Source of the DNA: G963674505 sp964575975
GTDB taxonomy: Bacteria > Desulfobacterota > Desulfobacteria > Desulfobacterales > SKZT01
Direction of reading: 5' to 3'
Assembly (NCBI GenBank): GCA_964575975.1
Contig: CAZNTU010000175.1
Span: 1-11,818 of the forward strand
Length of the DNA: 11,818 bases
Of the stretch, positions 5,395 to 11,818 are shown piece by piece (the first letter of the stretch is position 1; each line of letters starts with the position of its first letter). A model generated the notes under the pieces. The model saw only the letters and a program-made list of their open reading frames with translations. It was not told the DNA's origin and made no database searches. Both the position numbers and the translations under genes were made by a program.

Positions 5395-6831
5395 TTGAAT
5401 GGAAAACAACCTCTCAGAGCGGCGGCAATGGTTTACGTGTTCTTCATGGCACTCGGCATGACAATCGTCCCTTCGTTGGGTTTTTCGATGGACCGGCAGT
5501 TTCCCGGTCCCGGCGGTTCGGGGTCCGACAGCGTTCTAGCCCGGTCCGACTTCGGAGAATCTATCATATTGGTACTTTACAATGTCAAGAACGGCAAGGT
5601 CCGGAAATCCTATCATTCCGAAGCCGATCTTTTCGACAATCCCGAGATTTTCGTCGATGGCTACGTGGCGGGAATTGTAGCTTACAGCGACGACGAGCGG
5701 GATATTTACGCGGACAACATTCGCTTGCGCAAAATTTCGCGCAAAAAGGACGGCGCTCTTGTATTCAACCATTACGGGAAAGCGAATCCGGAGCAGATTT
5801 TCATAGCGAACATGGCGGATAGACAGGATCGACGGGATTCCGAAAATCACGCGAAAAATCGGTATTCCGAAAACGACTTCGAGAGAGGGTATTCCTTTTT
5901 TCCGACGATTCCCGGGGACGCGATAAGCCCGGCCGACCGGTTTCCGATCGATATCCTGAGAAACGGGGGCAAACTGGAAGTAACCGTCCATCAGAACGGA
6001 TACGTGGAATTGCCTTTGAAAGAAGTCGATTCGGACGAAAAGGCATGCCGCATCCGGTATCTTGGAGACAGGTTCGATTCTCTCGAGAGGCTGATCCCGG
6101 ATTTCCAGGACAGGATCGACGCCATTACCGAAGGCGTCGCGGAAGTGGAGAAAGCTTTCAAGACCCGACTGGTCCGCAAGGTCAACGTGGTCGATTGCGA
6201 AGGTATCCACAACGCGCTGACCCGCGCGGGACACGACGACATTTGGTTTTTCGTGGAAACCTTCAAGAACGAGCCGGTCTCCGAACTGAAGACCATCGCA
6301 AGGCACGAAGTGCTTCATCTTCTCGTCGACAAATATCATCTCACAAAGTCCACGGGAATACGGGAAATCTTCGCTGACCTGAAGGGCTACGACGAACTTT
6401 CCTTCGAACGTTTTTTTCTCGTCACCCAGGGAAAGACGAAAAACCGGTTCGACAAGAATGACAACAATCATCTGCTGTTCTCCTTCGTAAACGAGAAACA
6501 TTTTCTGCCCGGCAGCAAGGGAGGGCATTCCCAGGACAACCTGGACGAATTTTGCACCTCGTTCATGCATTCCCTCATGTTTCCGGAGCTTATTTCGAAA
6601 AATCTCGACCAGCCTATAGAAATCGGCTCGGACCGCTCCTCCGTCCATCTGGACTCGAATCAAAAAAGCGAAGTTCTGACTTACTACCGAAGAATGATCG
6701 AATCGTTCATGGCCTTGACCGCTCCCGAGAAAGGGGACTATATCGGAACATACTTGGCAACGACGCTCGCCCGGGTAGAAAGCCTTATGAACAACGGCGC
6801 CGCGTTCGCGGCGATGGAAGACAGGCGGTAG
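5395..6831 (+). CDS. Secreted putative zinc metalloprotease (HExxH), family not recognised
   Basis: This 478-residue protein starts with a TTG codon. Residues 1-31 look like a Sec signal peptide: basic start, hydrophobic core MVYVFFMALGMTIVP, possible cleavage near residue 31. The middle part (about 50-300) has no domain I recognise. HEVLH at 304-308 is a zinc-binding HExxH motif in a hydrophobic helix (IARHEVLHLLV). The sequence REIFAD (323-328), 15 residues after the second His, resembles the ExxAD segment that supplies the third zinc ligand (Glu) in several gluzincins, making E324 the likely ligand; E385 in DEFCTSF is an alternative. If active it would cut peptides outside the cytoplasm. 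It stands alone on its strand, preceded by a candidate promoter and AGGAGG. Its stop codon is one base from the stop of the convergent gene. Assignment to a named peptidase family was not possible by eye. Confidence 0.8.
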   Translation: MNGKQPLRAAAMVYVFFMALGMTIVPSLGFSMDRQFPGPGGSGSDSVLARSDFGESIILVLYNVKNGKVRKSYHSEADLFDNPEIFVDGYVAGIVAYSDDERDIYADNIRLRKISRKKDGALVFNHYGKANPEQIFIANMADRQDRRDSENHAKNRYSENDFERGYSFFPTIPGDAISPADRFPIDILRNGGKLEVTVHQNGYVELPLKEVDSDEKACRIRYLGDRFDSLERLIPDFQDRIDAITEGVAEVEKAFKTRLVRKVNVVDCEGIHNALTRAGHDDIWFFVETFKNEPVSELKTIARHEVLHLLVDKYHLTKSTGIREIFADLKGYDELSFERFFLVTQGKTKNRFDKNDNNHLLFSFVNEKHFLPGSKGGHSQDNLDEFCTSFMHSLMFPELISKNLDQPIEIGSDRSSVHLDSNQKSEVLTYYRRMIESFMALTAPEKGDYIGTYLATTLARVESLMNNGAAFAAMEDRR

Positions 6832-6832
6832 G

Positions 6833-8221
6833 CTAAAGCCAATATTTGAAAAGATGCGCGAACCACTCCGCGAAGCGGGCCGAGAAAGGTCTTTTTTTCC
6901 ACTGTTCCAGTAGAATTTCATCCGATTCCTCAAGGTCCTCGTCGAAAAGCTTCTCCATCTTACGGGCGAAATCCAAGTCTATGACGACGGCGTTTACTTC
7001 TGCGCTGTGCAAAAAGCTCAAGGTGTCGAAGTTGCTCGAGCCTACGGTGGACCAGACGCCGTCGATCACGGCGGTTTTCGAGTGGAGCAGCGCGCCGCGT
7101 CTTTCGTACAGCTTGACCCCGGATTTTAAAAGCTCCGAGTAATTGTATCTTCCGGCGTAAAGAGGCATCCAGAAGTCGCTGACGCTCGGGAGGATGATTT
7201 TGACGTCCACGCCCTTCATGGCCGAGCGGGACAGCGCCCGCAAAATGTCTTCGCCCGGGAGAAAATAGGCATGGGTGAGACGAATCGATTGTTTCGCGTT
7301 CATAATGGCCGAAAGATAGGCCGCGTAGATGTTCGGGACCGGTTGCGAAGGCAGGCTGGAAATCACCCGAACAATCACGTCGCCTTTTTTTTCCGGAGGG
7401 GGAAAATATTCGGGCCGGTAAAGCATTAGCCCGTCCCTTGTATTCCACATATCCAGAAACAGCTTCTGGAATTCCGCGACCGCAGGCCCCTCTATTCGAA
7501 CGTGCGTGTCTCTCCAGTACAAATCCTCTCCGGCCTCGCCGCCGGCTCCCGGGGACGACGGACTCTTGGCGTATACATGGTAAAAATTGATCCCGCCCGT
7601 AAAGGCTATTTTCCCGTCGACGACCAGGATTTTCCTGTGGTCCCTGTTGTGTATGGCCCAACGACCCAGAACGCCGAAAATTCTTACCGGATTGAATTCG
7701 TAAACCTCGATTCCGCCGGCCTCCAGGCGGTCGAAGTAGCTTGCCGGGGTTTTGAGGCAACCGAAGCTGTCGTAGATCAACTTCACTCGCACGCCTTGGG
7801 CGCGTTTCCTCAGGAGGAGTTCGGCGATGGCCCCTCCGATGTTGTCGTCCCGGATGATAAAAGTCTCCAAGTGAATATGGTCTTTTGCTTCGCTGATGGC
7901 GCGGCTCATCGATTCCAGCGTTTCGGGGCCGTCGCTCAAAAGAGTCGCCTTGTTGCCGTTCAGTAGAGGCTTTCCGGTGATTTCCTCCATCAGTCCGGCG
8001 TGCCGCCTCAGGATATCGGTGGGGCCGGCTTTTCGCTCGATGAGCCGGATGGCCGCTTCGATTTCTCCGGGCGAAACAGGCATTCGGGCGCCTACGATAT
8101 TCGGAACGCTTTCTTCGGAATGATTTATTTTTTGTTTCAGATCGGGGAAAGCGGCGCATCCGGAGACGAGAAATACAAGCAAGAACACGACGAGGCATAT
8201 TTCGCGGAATCGAAAAGGCAA
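6833..8221 (-). CDS. cls: Cardiolipin synthase-like phospholipase D lipoprotein
   Basis: This two-domain phospholipase D superfamily protein is 462 residues from the chosen start. The first HKD motif is HRKILVVD (H195, K197, D202) followed by FTGGINF. The second is HSKTAVID (H380, K382, D387) followed by VGSSNFD. WRDTHVRIEGPAV between them is typical of bacterial cardiolipin synthases, which join two phosphatidylglycerols or related lipids at the membrane. From TTG 8221 the protein begins with a compact lipoprotein signal ending in LVSGC (Cys22), and GGAGG stands six bases upstream. The frame remains open to ATG 8317 and TTG 8338; those starts add 32-39 very basic residues and lack a good ribosome site. 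With the longer form the hydrophobic segment would be an internal anchor. Classical cardiolipin synthases have two N-terminal membrane helices and this one has a single lipidated anchor, so a periplasm-facing enzyme is plausible. No terminator separates it from the convergent gene. Confidence 0.9.
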   Translation of the reverse strand: MPFRFREICLVVFLLVFLVSGCAAFPDLKQKINHSEESVPNIVGARMPVSPGEIEAAIRLIERKAGPTDILRRHAGLMEEITGKPLLNGNKATLLSDGPETLESMSRAISEAKDHIHLETFIIRDDNIGGAIAELLLRKRAQGVRVKLIYDSFGCLKTPASYFDRLEAGGIEVYEFNPVRIFGVLGRWAIHNRDHRKILVVDGKIAFTGGINFYHVYAKSPSSPGAGGEAGEDLYWRDTHVRIEGPAVAEFQKLFLDMWNTRDGLMLYRPEYFPPPEKKGDVIVRVISSLPSQPVPNIYAAYLSAIMNAKQSIRLTHAYFLPGEDILRALSRSAMKGVDVKIILPSVSDFWMPLYAGRYNYSELLKSGVKLYERRGALLHSKTAVIDGVWSTVGSSNFDTLSFLHSAEVNAVVIDLDFARKMEKLFDEDLEESDEILLEQWKKRPFSARFAEWFAHLFKYWL

Positions 8222-8549
8222 GACTCCCCTCCGCGAAGGATTTGTCGCAAGGCCACGCTTCGCCCTCGCTTTTTTCCGCGAATCTTTGTCGTGCGATTTT
8301 CGCTTTGATCGGCCCATCTTCTTCTCTTGGAATTTCAACGTCAGTCATGCGATTTAAACGCGATCGTCAACCTGTTCGCACGGCGCCTATCCGCTTCCGT
8401 TCGGCATTCCGGGGCGGTCCGGGCCACGATTCCCGTTTCCTCCGGGTCCGATCCTCTCTATCGCCTCCATGACGAATCCGCTTTTCGGGACCGCCGGAAT
8501 CCTGGAGCGGTCGATTCGCAAATTCCGTCGCGAGGTATTCGAGGCACCG
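8222..8549. other. Region between the epimerase and the cls-like gene
   Basis: If the short cls start is right, these 328 bases are non-coding; the part up to 8317 or 8338 could instead encode a basic N-terminal extension. The rest (8339-8549) shows no gene, no convincing terminator for the epimerase, and no recognisable promoter. Both flanking genes are on the minus strand, so transcripts may read through. Confidence 0.45.
8228..8232 (-). promoter_or_regulatory. Ribosome binding site supporting the TTG start of the cls-like gene
   Basis: On the minus strand GGAGG is followed by six bases and TTG (8221-8219). This site lies inside the longer open frame and favours the shorter lipoprotein form, whose signal peptide then begins exactly at residue 1. 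Confidence 0.55.
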
Positions 8550-9632
8550 TCACACACGCGCCTTTTCGGCCGCGAGTTTCGGAGCCTCGTTTTCCCGCTC
8601 CCGCAGCAGCCACTCGTAAAGCCGTCGCATTCCCTCCGAAATGTCTACCTTCGGCGACCACCCCGTCGATTTGGAAAATCTGGCCGTGTCGGAAACGTAA
8701 TATTTCTGGTCGCCGGTCCGCCATTTCGAGAACATGACTTGCGGGTCGTAACCGCAAACTTCCGATACCAGGCGAATCATCTCGACGACGCTCGTTTGGT
8801 TTCCGGGGCCTCCGCCGATATTGAAGGCCCGCCCGGCGATTCCATCCATGTTCTCCCGGGCGAGTAGAAATGCATCGACCAGATCGTCTACGAACAGCAC
8901 GTCCCGCACCTGGTATCCGTCTCCGTAAACGGCGATCGGACGATTCTCCATCGCCCGAATCATGAAATGGGCCACCCATCCCTGGTCTTCCGTTCCGAAT
9001 TGATGGGGACCGTAGATGCAACTCATTCGGAAAACCGCTGCCGGAATTCCGAAACTTCGGGCGTAATCCAGGACGTACTGGTCGGCCGCGCCCTTGGAGC
9101 ATCCGTACGGGCTTAAAAAGCAGAGCGGCTGTTTCTCGTCGATTCCGCCGGCCCGGACTTTGCCGCTTTCGGGTTCGTAACGGACTCCGTTCTTTCTCAA
9201 CCGCATGCTTTCCAGGTTGCCGTAGACCTTGTTCGTGGAGGTGAAAACCAGCGGCGGCGGATTTGGCATTTTGCGAAGGTTCTCCAAAAGCATGAACGTG
9301 CCTTTCAAGTTCACGTCGAAATCGTAGCCGGGAGATGCAAGGCTGCTTGTGACTGCCACCTGCGCGGCAAAGTGGAAGATCTGGCGCGACCTTTTCACGG
9401 CTTTCTCGAGTTCCCGGCCGTCGGTAACGTCCGCTATGCGGATTTCCACGCGTTTCCCGTGTCTTTCGACGAGCCAGTCGAGATTGCGCCCGACTCCTTC
9501 CCTGGCCAGATTGTCGTAAATCAAAACGCGCTCGCCTTCGGAGAGCAGACGATGCGCAAGATTGGTCCCGATGAAGCCGGCCCCGCCGGTAATCGTCACG
9601 GGACCTTCGGACGCGCCCTTCGACTTTGCCAT
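8550..9632 (-). CDS. NAD-dependent epimerase/dehydratase, CDP-paratose 2-epimerase-like
   Basis: This is an extended short-chain dehydrogenase/reductase of 360 residues. Motifs in order: TGGAGFIG (15-22) binding NAD; D40 after strand 2; FHFAAQ (86-91); TSTNKVYG (131-138); the catalytic YxxxK as SPYGCSKGAADQY (174-186; Y176, K180); DQGWV (216-220); QVRDVLFVDD (241-250). NKVYG together with SPYGCSKGAADQY and DQGWV closely matches CDP-paratose/CDP-tyvelose 2-epimerase (TyvE/RfbE), which interconverts CDP-3,6-dideoxyhexoses for O-antigen. No CDP-sugar synthesis genes are in the window, so the substrate stays open; a related nucleotide-sugar epimerase is possible. The ATG at 9632 has AAAGGA about eight bases upstream. 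A longer GTG start at 9662 has its SD only two bases away and is less likely. The C-terminal tail (after about 345) is charged and probably disordered. It appears to be a single-gene unit. Confidence 0.88.
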   Translation of the reverse strand: MAKSKGASEGPVTITGGAGFIGTNLAHRLLSEGERVLIYDNLAREGVGRNLDWLVERHGKRVEIRIADVTDGRELEKAVKRSRQIFHFAAQVAVTSSLASPGYDFDVNLKGTFMLLENLRKMPNPPPLVFTSTNKVYGNLESMRLRKNGVRYEPESGKVRAGGIDEKQPLCFLSPYGCSKGAADQYVLDYARSFGIPAAVFRMSCIYGPHQFGTEDQGWVAHFMIRAMENRPIAVYGDGYQVRDVLFVDDLVDAFLLARENMDGIAGRAFNIGGGPGNQTSVVEMIRLVSEVCGYDPQVMFSKWRTGDQKYYVSDTARFSKSTGWSPKVDISEGMRRLYEWLLRERENEAPKLAAEKARV

Positions 9633-9735
9633 GGAAGTTTTCCTTTCCGTCCGGGATTTCACGACTCCCCGGGCTCTGCGGACAATTTTTGCGCCAATGC
9701 CGACTTTTCGCCGGTTCGATGGAATTTGCCTGGTT

Positions 9736-9747
9736 GATCGGCCGATC
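9736..9747. repeat. Perfect 12-base palindrome GATCGGCCGATC
   Basis: The sequence equals its own reverse complement and lies about 104 bases upstream of the epimerase start. It could be an operator. As a GC-rich palindrome made of GATC and GGCC sites it could also be chance. Confidence 0.3.
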
Positions 9748-10081
9748 TCCGGTTCTCTTCGCTACCTTAATCGCAAGAACAAGGATGCAAAATACCCTTA
9801 AGCATGTAAATCCTGTTGCGTCCCGAAGTATCGAAAATCGTTTTCGGCATTACTCGGAAGACGAGGAACATCCTCGGGTTCGGCTAGGACAGGCTAATGC
9901 CAGGACCGGCCGATTTTTCTATATGTCGGGATTCGAGGCATCCGAGAGAAATACCGACCGTTCGCATCCTATTAGAAGTTGTCGCGGCGATTATTCCCTG
10001 TTTCCGCGCGACAAATCAGCAATCCGCTCCATAACCAACGGTCATGCCCGACTTTATTATTCCAAATGAACGAGAACAAGC

Positions 10082-10099
10082 GCGGCATTCGAACGCCGC
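10082..10099. promoter_or_regulatory. 18-base near-perfect palindrome upstream of the SYLF gene
   Basis: GCGGCATTCGAACGCCGC has matching arms GCGGC/GCCGC and a TTCGAA centre; only the A/C pair between them fails. It ends 63 bases before the SYLF start codon, close to where a promoter or the early leader should be. It may be a regulator site or a leader hairpin. Confidence 0.35.
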
Positions 10100-10162
10100 A
10101 ACCGCAATCCGGCGCAAACATTTCAATGAAACAACACGAACAATTCAAAAAAGGAGGTTGCA

Positions 10163-11047
10163 ATGAAAACCAGAACAAACTTTTTGATCGCATTGGCGGC
10201 GGGTCTTCTGCTGACACTCCCGACGGGAGTATTCGCGGCGGCGGAACAGACCGATGCGGGGCGGGAGGAGACCCTTGGAGTCGATAGGGAACAAGGTCTT
10301 GAAACCGAGAGGGAAATGGGCGAACCCACCGGCGTGGGAGAAAGGACGCGGTTCGGAGAACGCGGAGAGGCGGAGATTGGCGATGAATCCCCTTCCATGA
10401 GGATTCAGCAGGCTACGGCGACCTTGAGGGAAATGATCGACCGCGAGGGAGATAAAATACCTCCGGAAGTGATTCGAGACGCCCAAGCGGTCGCGATTTT
10501 TCCGGACCTCACCAAAGCCGGCATGATAGTAGGCGGTCGCTACGGCGAAGGGGTGCTAATGGTCAAACATAACAACAACTGGAACGGGCCTGTGTTCCTT
10601 TCCATTTACGGCGCCAGCATTGGAGCCCAACTCGGCGTCGAATCCACGGATATGGTCATGGTTTTCACGCAACGGGAAAGCCTCGAGGATCTACGAGACG
10701 GCACGCTTGAATTCGGCGCGGAGGCGTCCGTGACCGCCGGTTCCGCCGGAGCCAAGACCAGGGCTTGCACGGAGGCCGACATATTAGGCTACCAGAATAC
10801 GGCGGGCCTGTTCGCGGGGGTGTCTCTCTCCAGCGGTTACATCGCCGTCGACGACGAAGCCAACCAAAGATTCTTCCGCGAAGAGGGCTCTGCTGGAGAA
10901 ACCCGCGCATACTATCCCGCAGCCGAGGATATCCTCGCGGGAAAGGAACCCCCCCGGACTCGGCAGGGCGGACAGTTGGCCGACATACTGAATCAATACG
11001 CCCAACAGACGGGCCAAGGGCAGGAAGGAGTCAGGGAAAAGGAATAG
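10163..11047 (+). CDS. SYLF/YSC84-domain lipid-binding protein, exported
   Basis: This 294-residue protein has a clear Sec signal peptide (core FLIALAAGLLLTLPTGV, cleavage expected after VFA at residue 25). A charged Glu/Arg/Gly-rich linker follows (about 29-77, with repeated E-T/D-R-E patterns and no fold). The SYLF (Ysc84, formerly DUF500) domain spans about 80-260. The domain shows AVAIFPDLTKAGMIVGGRYG (109-128), WNGPVFLSIYGASIGAQLG (140-158) and a SLSSGYIAVDDEANQRFF segment (221-238), all strongly typical. SYLF proteins bind acidic phospholipids; in bacteria they are often exported, induced by envelope or osmotic stress, and of uncertain role. AAGGAGG lies five bases before the ATG, a context very like that of the glycine-zipper lipoprotein gene. 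It is monocistronic as far as can be seen. A weak TTTTCC/GGAAAA hairpin after the stop lacks a T-run. Confidence 0.92.
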   Translation: MKTRTNFLIALAAGLLLTLPTGVFAAAEQTDAGREETLGVDREQGLETEREMGEPTGVGERTRFGERGEAEIGDESPSMRIQQATATLREMIDREGDKIPPEVIRDAQAVAIFPDLTKAGMIVGGRYGEGVLMVKHNNNWNGPVFLSIYGASIGAQLGVESTDMVMVFTQRESLEDLRDGTLEFGAEASVTAGSAGAKTRACTEADILGYQNTAGLFAGVSLSSGYIAVDDEANQRFFREEGSAGETRAYYPAAEDILAGKEPPRTRQGGQLADILNQYAQQTGQGQEGVREKE

Positions 11048-11219
11048 AACCTGCTTTTCCATTGGAAAAAAAATGAGCAACCGCCATTCAAATCATCCGG
11101 ATGGCGACTTGAAATCGATATCGCCCTCGGTCTCGTCCATAGGGGAGAACGTCCGGCTTTTACGACCGAGTTTGTCGTAGCCGACGGAGACCATATCGCG
11201 ACTGGCGCGCGGGGACTGC

Positions 11220-11771
11220 ATGGCCGACGGGCGATATTGGCGTCTTGCCTCCAAAATTCCCCCCGTTTTTGTTCCCTCGGAATTTCGATGGACGATCTAC
11301 AGGCGACGGCTCCGCAGGAGCTTTGAATATCGAGAAGGCCGCTACTTCAGGGTGTTCCGCAACCCCGACTACCGGTGGGCGAACGAGCTGACCGTGAAGA
11401 CCGCCTTCCTCACCCTGCTCTACAACGACATCCTCTACGTCATGGACTCGGAGAGCGGGATCGAGCGGCGGTACGCCGACCTGACCATGATCGTCCGGCC
11501 CGACATGCGCAGGTTCTCCATCCTGGACGTCTTGATCGAGTTCAAGTTCGTCCCGCTCAAGGACGCGGGGCTCTCCGGCGAGCAGGCGAGAAAGCTGCCC
11601 CCCGAGCGACCCCGGGCGCTTCCCCCGATGGTCCGGGAGATGGAGGACGCCAGGGCGCAGGCCGGGGAAAACGGCCGCGCGCTGGAGAGGCGGCACGGAA
11701 ACCTCCGGCTCCGAAAGTTCGCCGTCGTCTCCCTGGGGTTCGAGCGAATCTGGTGGGCGGAAGTCGAATGA
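11220..11771 (+). CDS. Stand-alone PD-(D/E)XK nuclease domain, truncated AAA-ATPase-like family protein
   Basis: The 183-residue frame matches the C-terminal nuclease-like domain of the AAA-ATPase-like/PD-(D/E)XK family (Pfam AAA-ATPase_like plus PDDEXK_9). Key stretches are WANELTVKTAFLTLLYND (53-70), YADLTMIVRPDM (85-96, D87), LIEFKFV (105-111, E107 and K109 as the (D/E)xK pair) and LRKFAVVSLGFERIWW (164-179). Full-length members have several hundred residues with an N-terminal P-loop ATPase-like part, which is missing; no trace of it was seen in 11048-11219. Residues 1 to about 40 do not resemble the family and may be unrelated DNA joined to the fragment. From about 11335 third codon positions are almost all G or C, unlike the other genes here, which suggests acquisition from elsewhere. 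The ATG has only a weak GGGGA upstream. It may be a pseudogene remnant or a solo domain; the catalytic acids and lysine are intact. Confidence 0.7.
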   Translation: MADGRYWRLASKIPPVFVPSEFRWTIYRRRLRRSFEYREGRYFRVFRNPDYRWANELTVKTAFLTLLYNDILYVMDSESGIERRYADLTMIVRPDMRRFSILDVLIEFKFVPLKDAGLSGEQARKLPPERPRALPPMVREMEDARAQAGENGRALERRHGNLRLRKFAVVSLGFERIWWAEVE

Positions 11772-11818
11772 TCGCATACCAGCGTTCCCCAAAAGACGCC
11801 GAATGACAATGTCCTTGA

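Larger units (their letters stand above)
9633..10162. other. Long gene-free divergent region between the epimerase and SYLF genes
   Basis: These 530 bases lie between divergent genes and contain no convincing coding sequence; the open frames have no ribosome site and no recognisable sequence. Items seen are a perfect palindrome GATCGGCCGATC (9736-9747), a small CGAAAA/TTTTCG hairpin near 9835, an imperfect palindrome at 10082-10099, and the SYLF ribosome site. A TATTAT at 10055-10060 could be a -10 box for the SYLF gene, but no matching -35 is present. Confidence 0.5.

Noticed and set aside
6798..6813. GC-rich hairpin CGCCGC/GCGGCG at the end of the metalloprotease gene
   Set aside because: It lies within coding sequence and has no T-run, so it is not a convincing terminator.
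5536..6933. 465-codon minus-strand open frame opposite the metalloprotease gene
   Set aside because: The plus frame has a signal peptide, a ribosome site and HExxH; the minus translation has no recognisable motif.
6960..8348. 462-codon alternative minus-strand frame over the cls-like gene
   Set aside because: It is a shifted frame of the HKD-containing protein and gives a low-complexity Arg-rich translation.
9626..10069. 147-codon plus-strand open frame in the epimerase-SYLF gap
   Set aside because: No ribosome site, no recognisable protein sequence, and it starts inside the opposite-strand epimerase gene.
11053..11106. Hairpins after the SYLF stop (TTTTCC/GGAAAA and CGCCAT/ATGGCG)
   Set aside because: The first is A/T-only at its base and is followed by A's, the second has a 13-base loop; neither has a T-run on the plus strand.
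11220..11771. Idea that the nuclease domain marks a defence island in this window
   Set aside because: No other defence, mobile or phage gene is visible within the window; the domain stands alone at its right edge.

Overview
The window looks like chromosomal DNA of a GC-rich, diderm (Gram-negative-type) bacterium. Lipoprotein and Sec signal peptides, a SYLF-domain protein, a glycine-zipper lipoprotein, a cardiolipin-synthase-like lipoprotein and nucleotide-sugar enzymes all point to a double membrane. Gene style and protein resemblance would fit a deltaproteobacterial (Desulfobacterota-type) or related environmental lineage, but that placement is inference. No RNA gene, CRISPR array, transposase or phage gene was found.

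Layout from left to right. On the minus strand, 1-523 is the N-terminal part of a nucleotide-sugar dehydrogenase running off the left edge. It lies 35 bases downstream of a five-S1-domain protein of the ribosomal protein S1 family (559-2154). A 296-base divergent control region with two perfect inverted repeats separates these from a plus-strand pair: PRPP synthetase (2451-3356) and, 15 bases later, an atypical thioredoxin-reductase-like flavoprotein (3372-4286). A 410-base gap with a degenerate 9-base repeat and a minus-strand terminator leads to a small glycine-zipper lipoprotein (4697-4942, minus).

After a 452-base gap comes a secreted HExxH metalloprotease of no family I can name (5395-6831, plus). 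Its stop codon is one base away from the stop codon of a convergent phospholipase D/cardiolipin-synthase-like lipoprotein (6833-8221, minus). Next are a CDP-paratose/tyvelose-epimerase-like SDR enzyme (8550-9632, minus), a 530-base gap, a periplasmic SYLF protein (10163-11047, plus), and a stand-alone C-terminal nuclease domain of the AAA-ATPase-like/PD-(D/E)XK family (11220-11771, plus). The base composition of that last gene differs sharply from everything else here.

How the genes may work together: the S1-like gene and the dehydrogenase probably share a transcript, as do prs and the reductase. The other genes look like single units with an envelope theme (lipoproteins, phospholipid metabolism, surface sugars). 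I see no clear multi-gene defence or biosynthetic system. The least explained items are the atypical reductase, the unassigned metalloprotease and the nuclease remnant.
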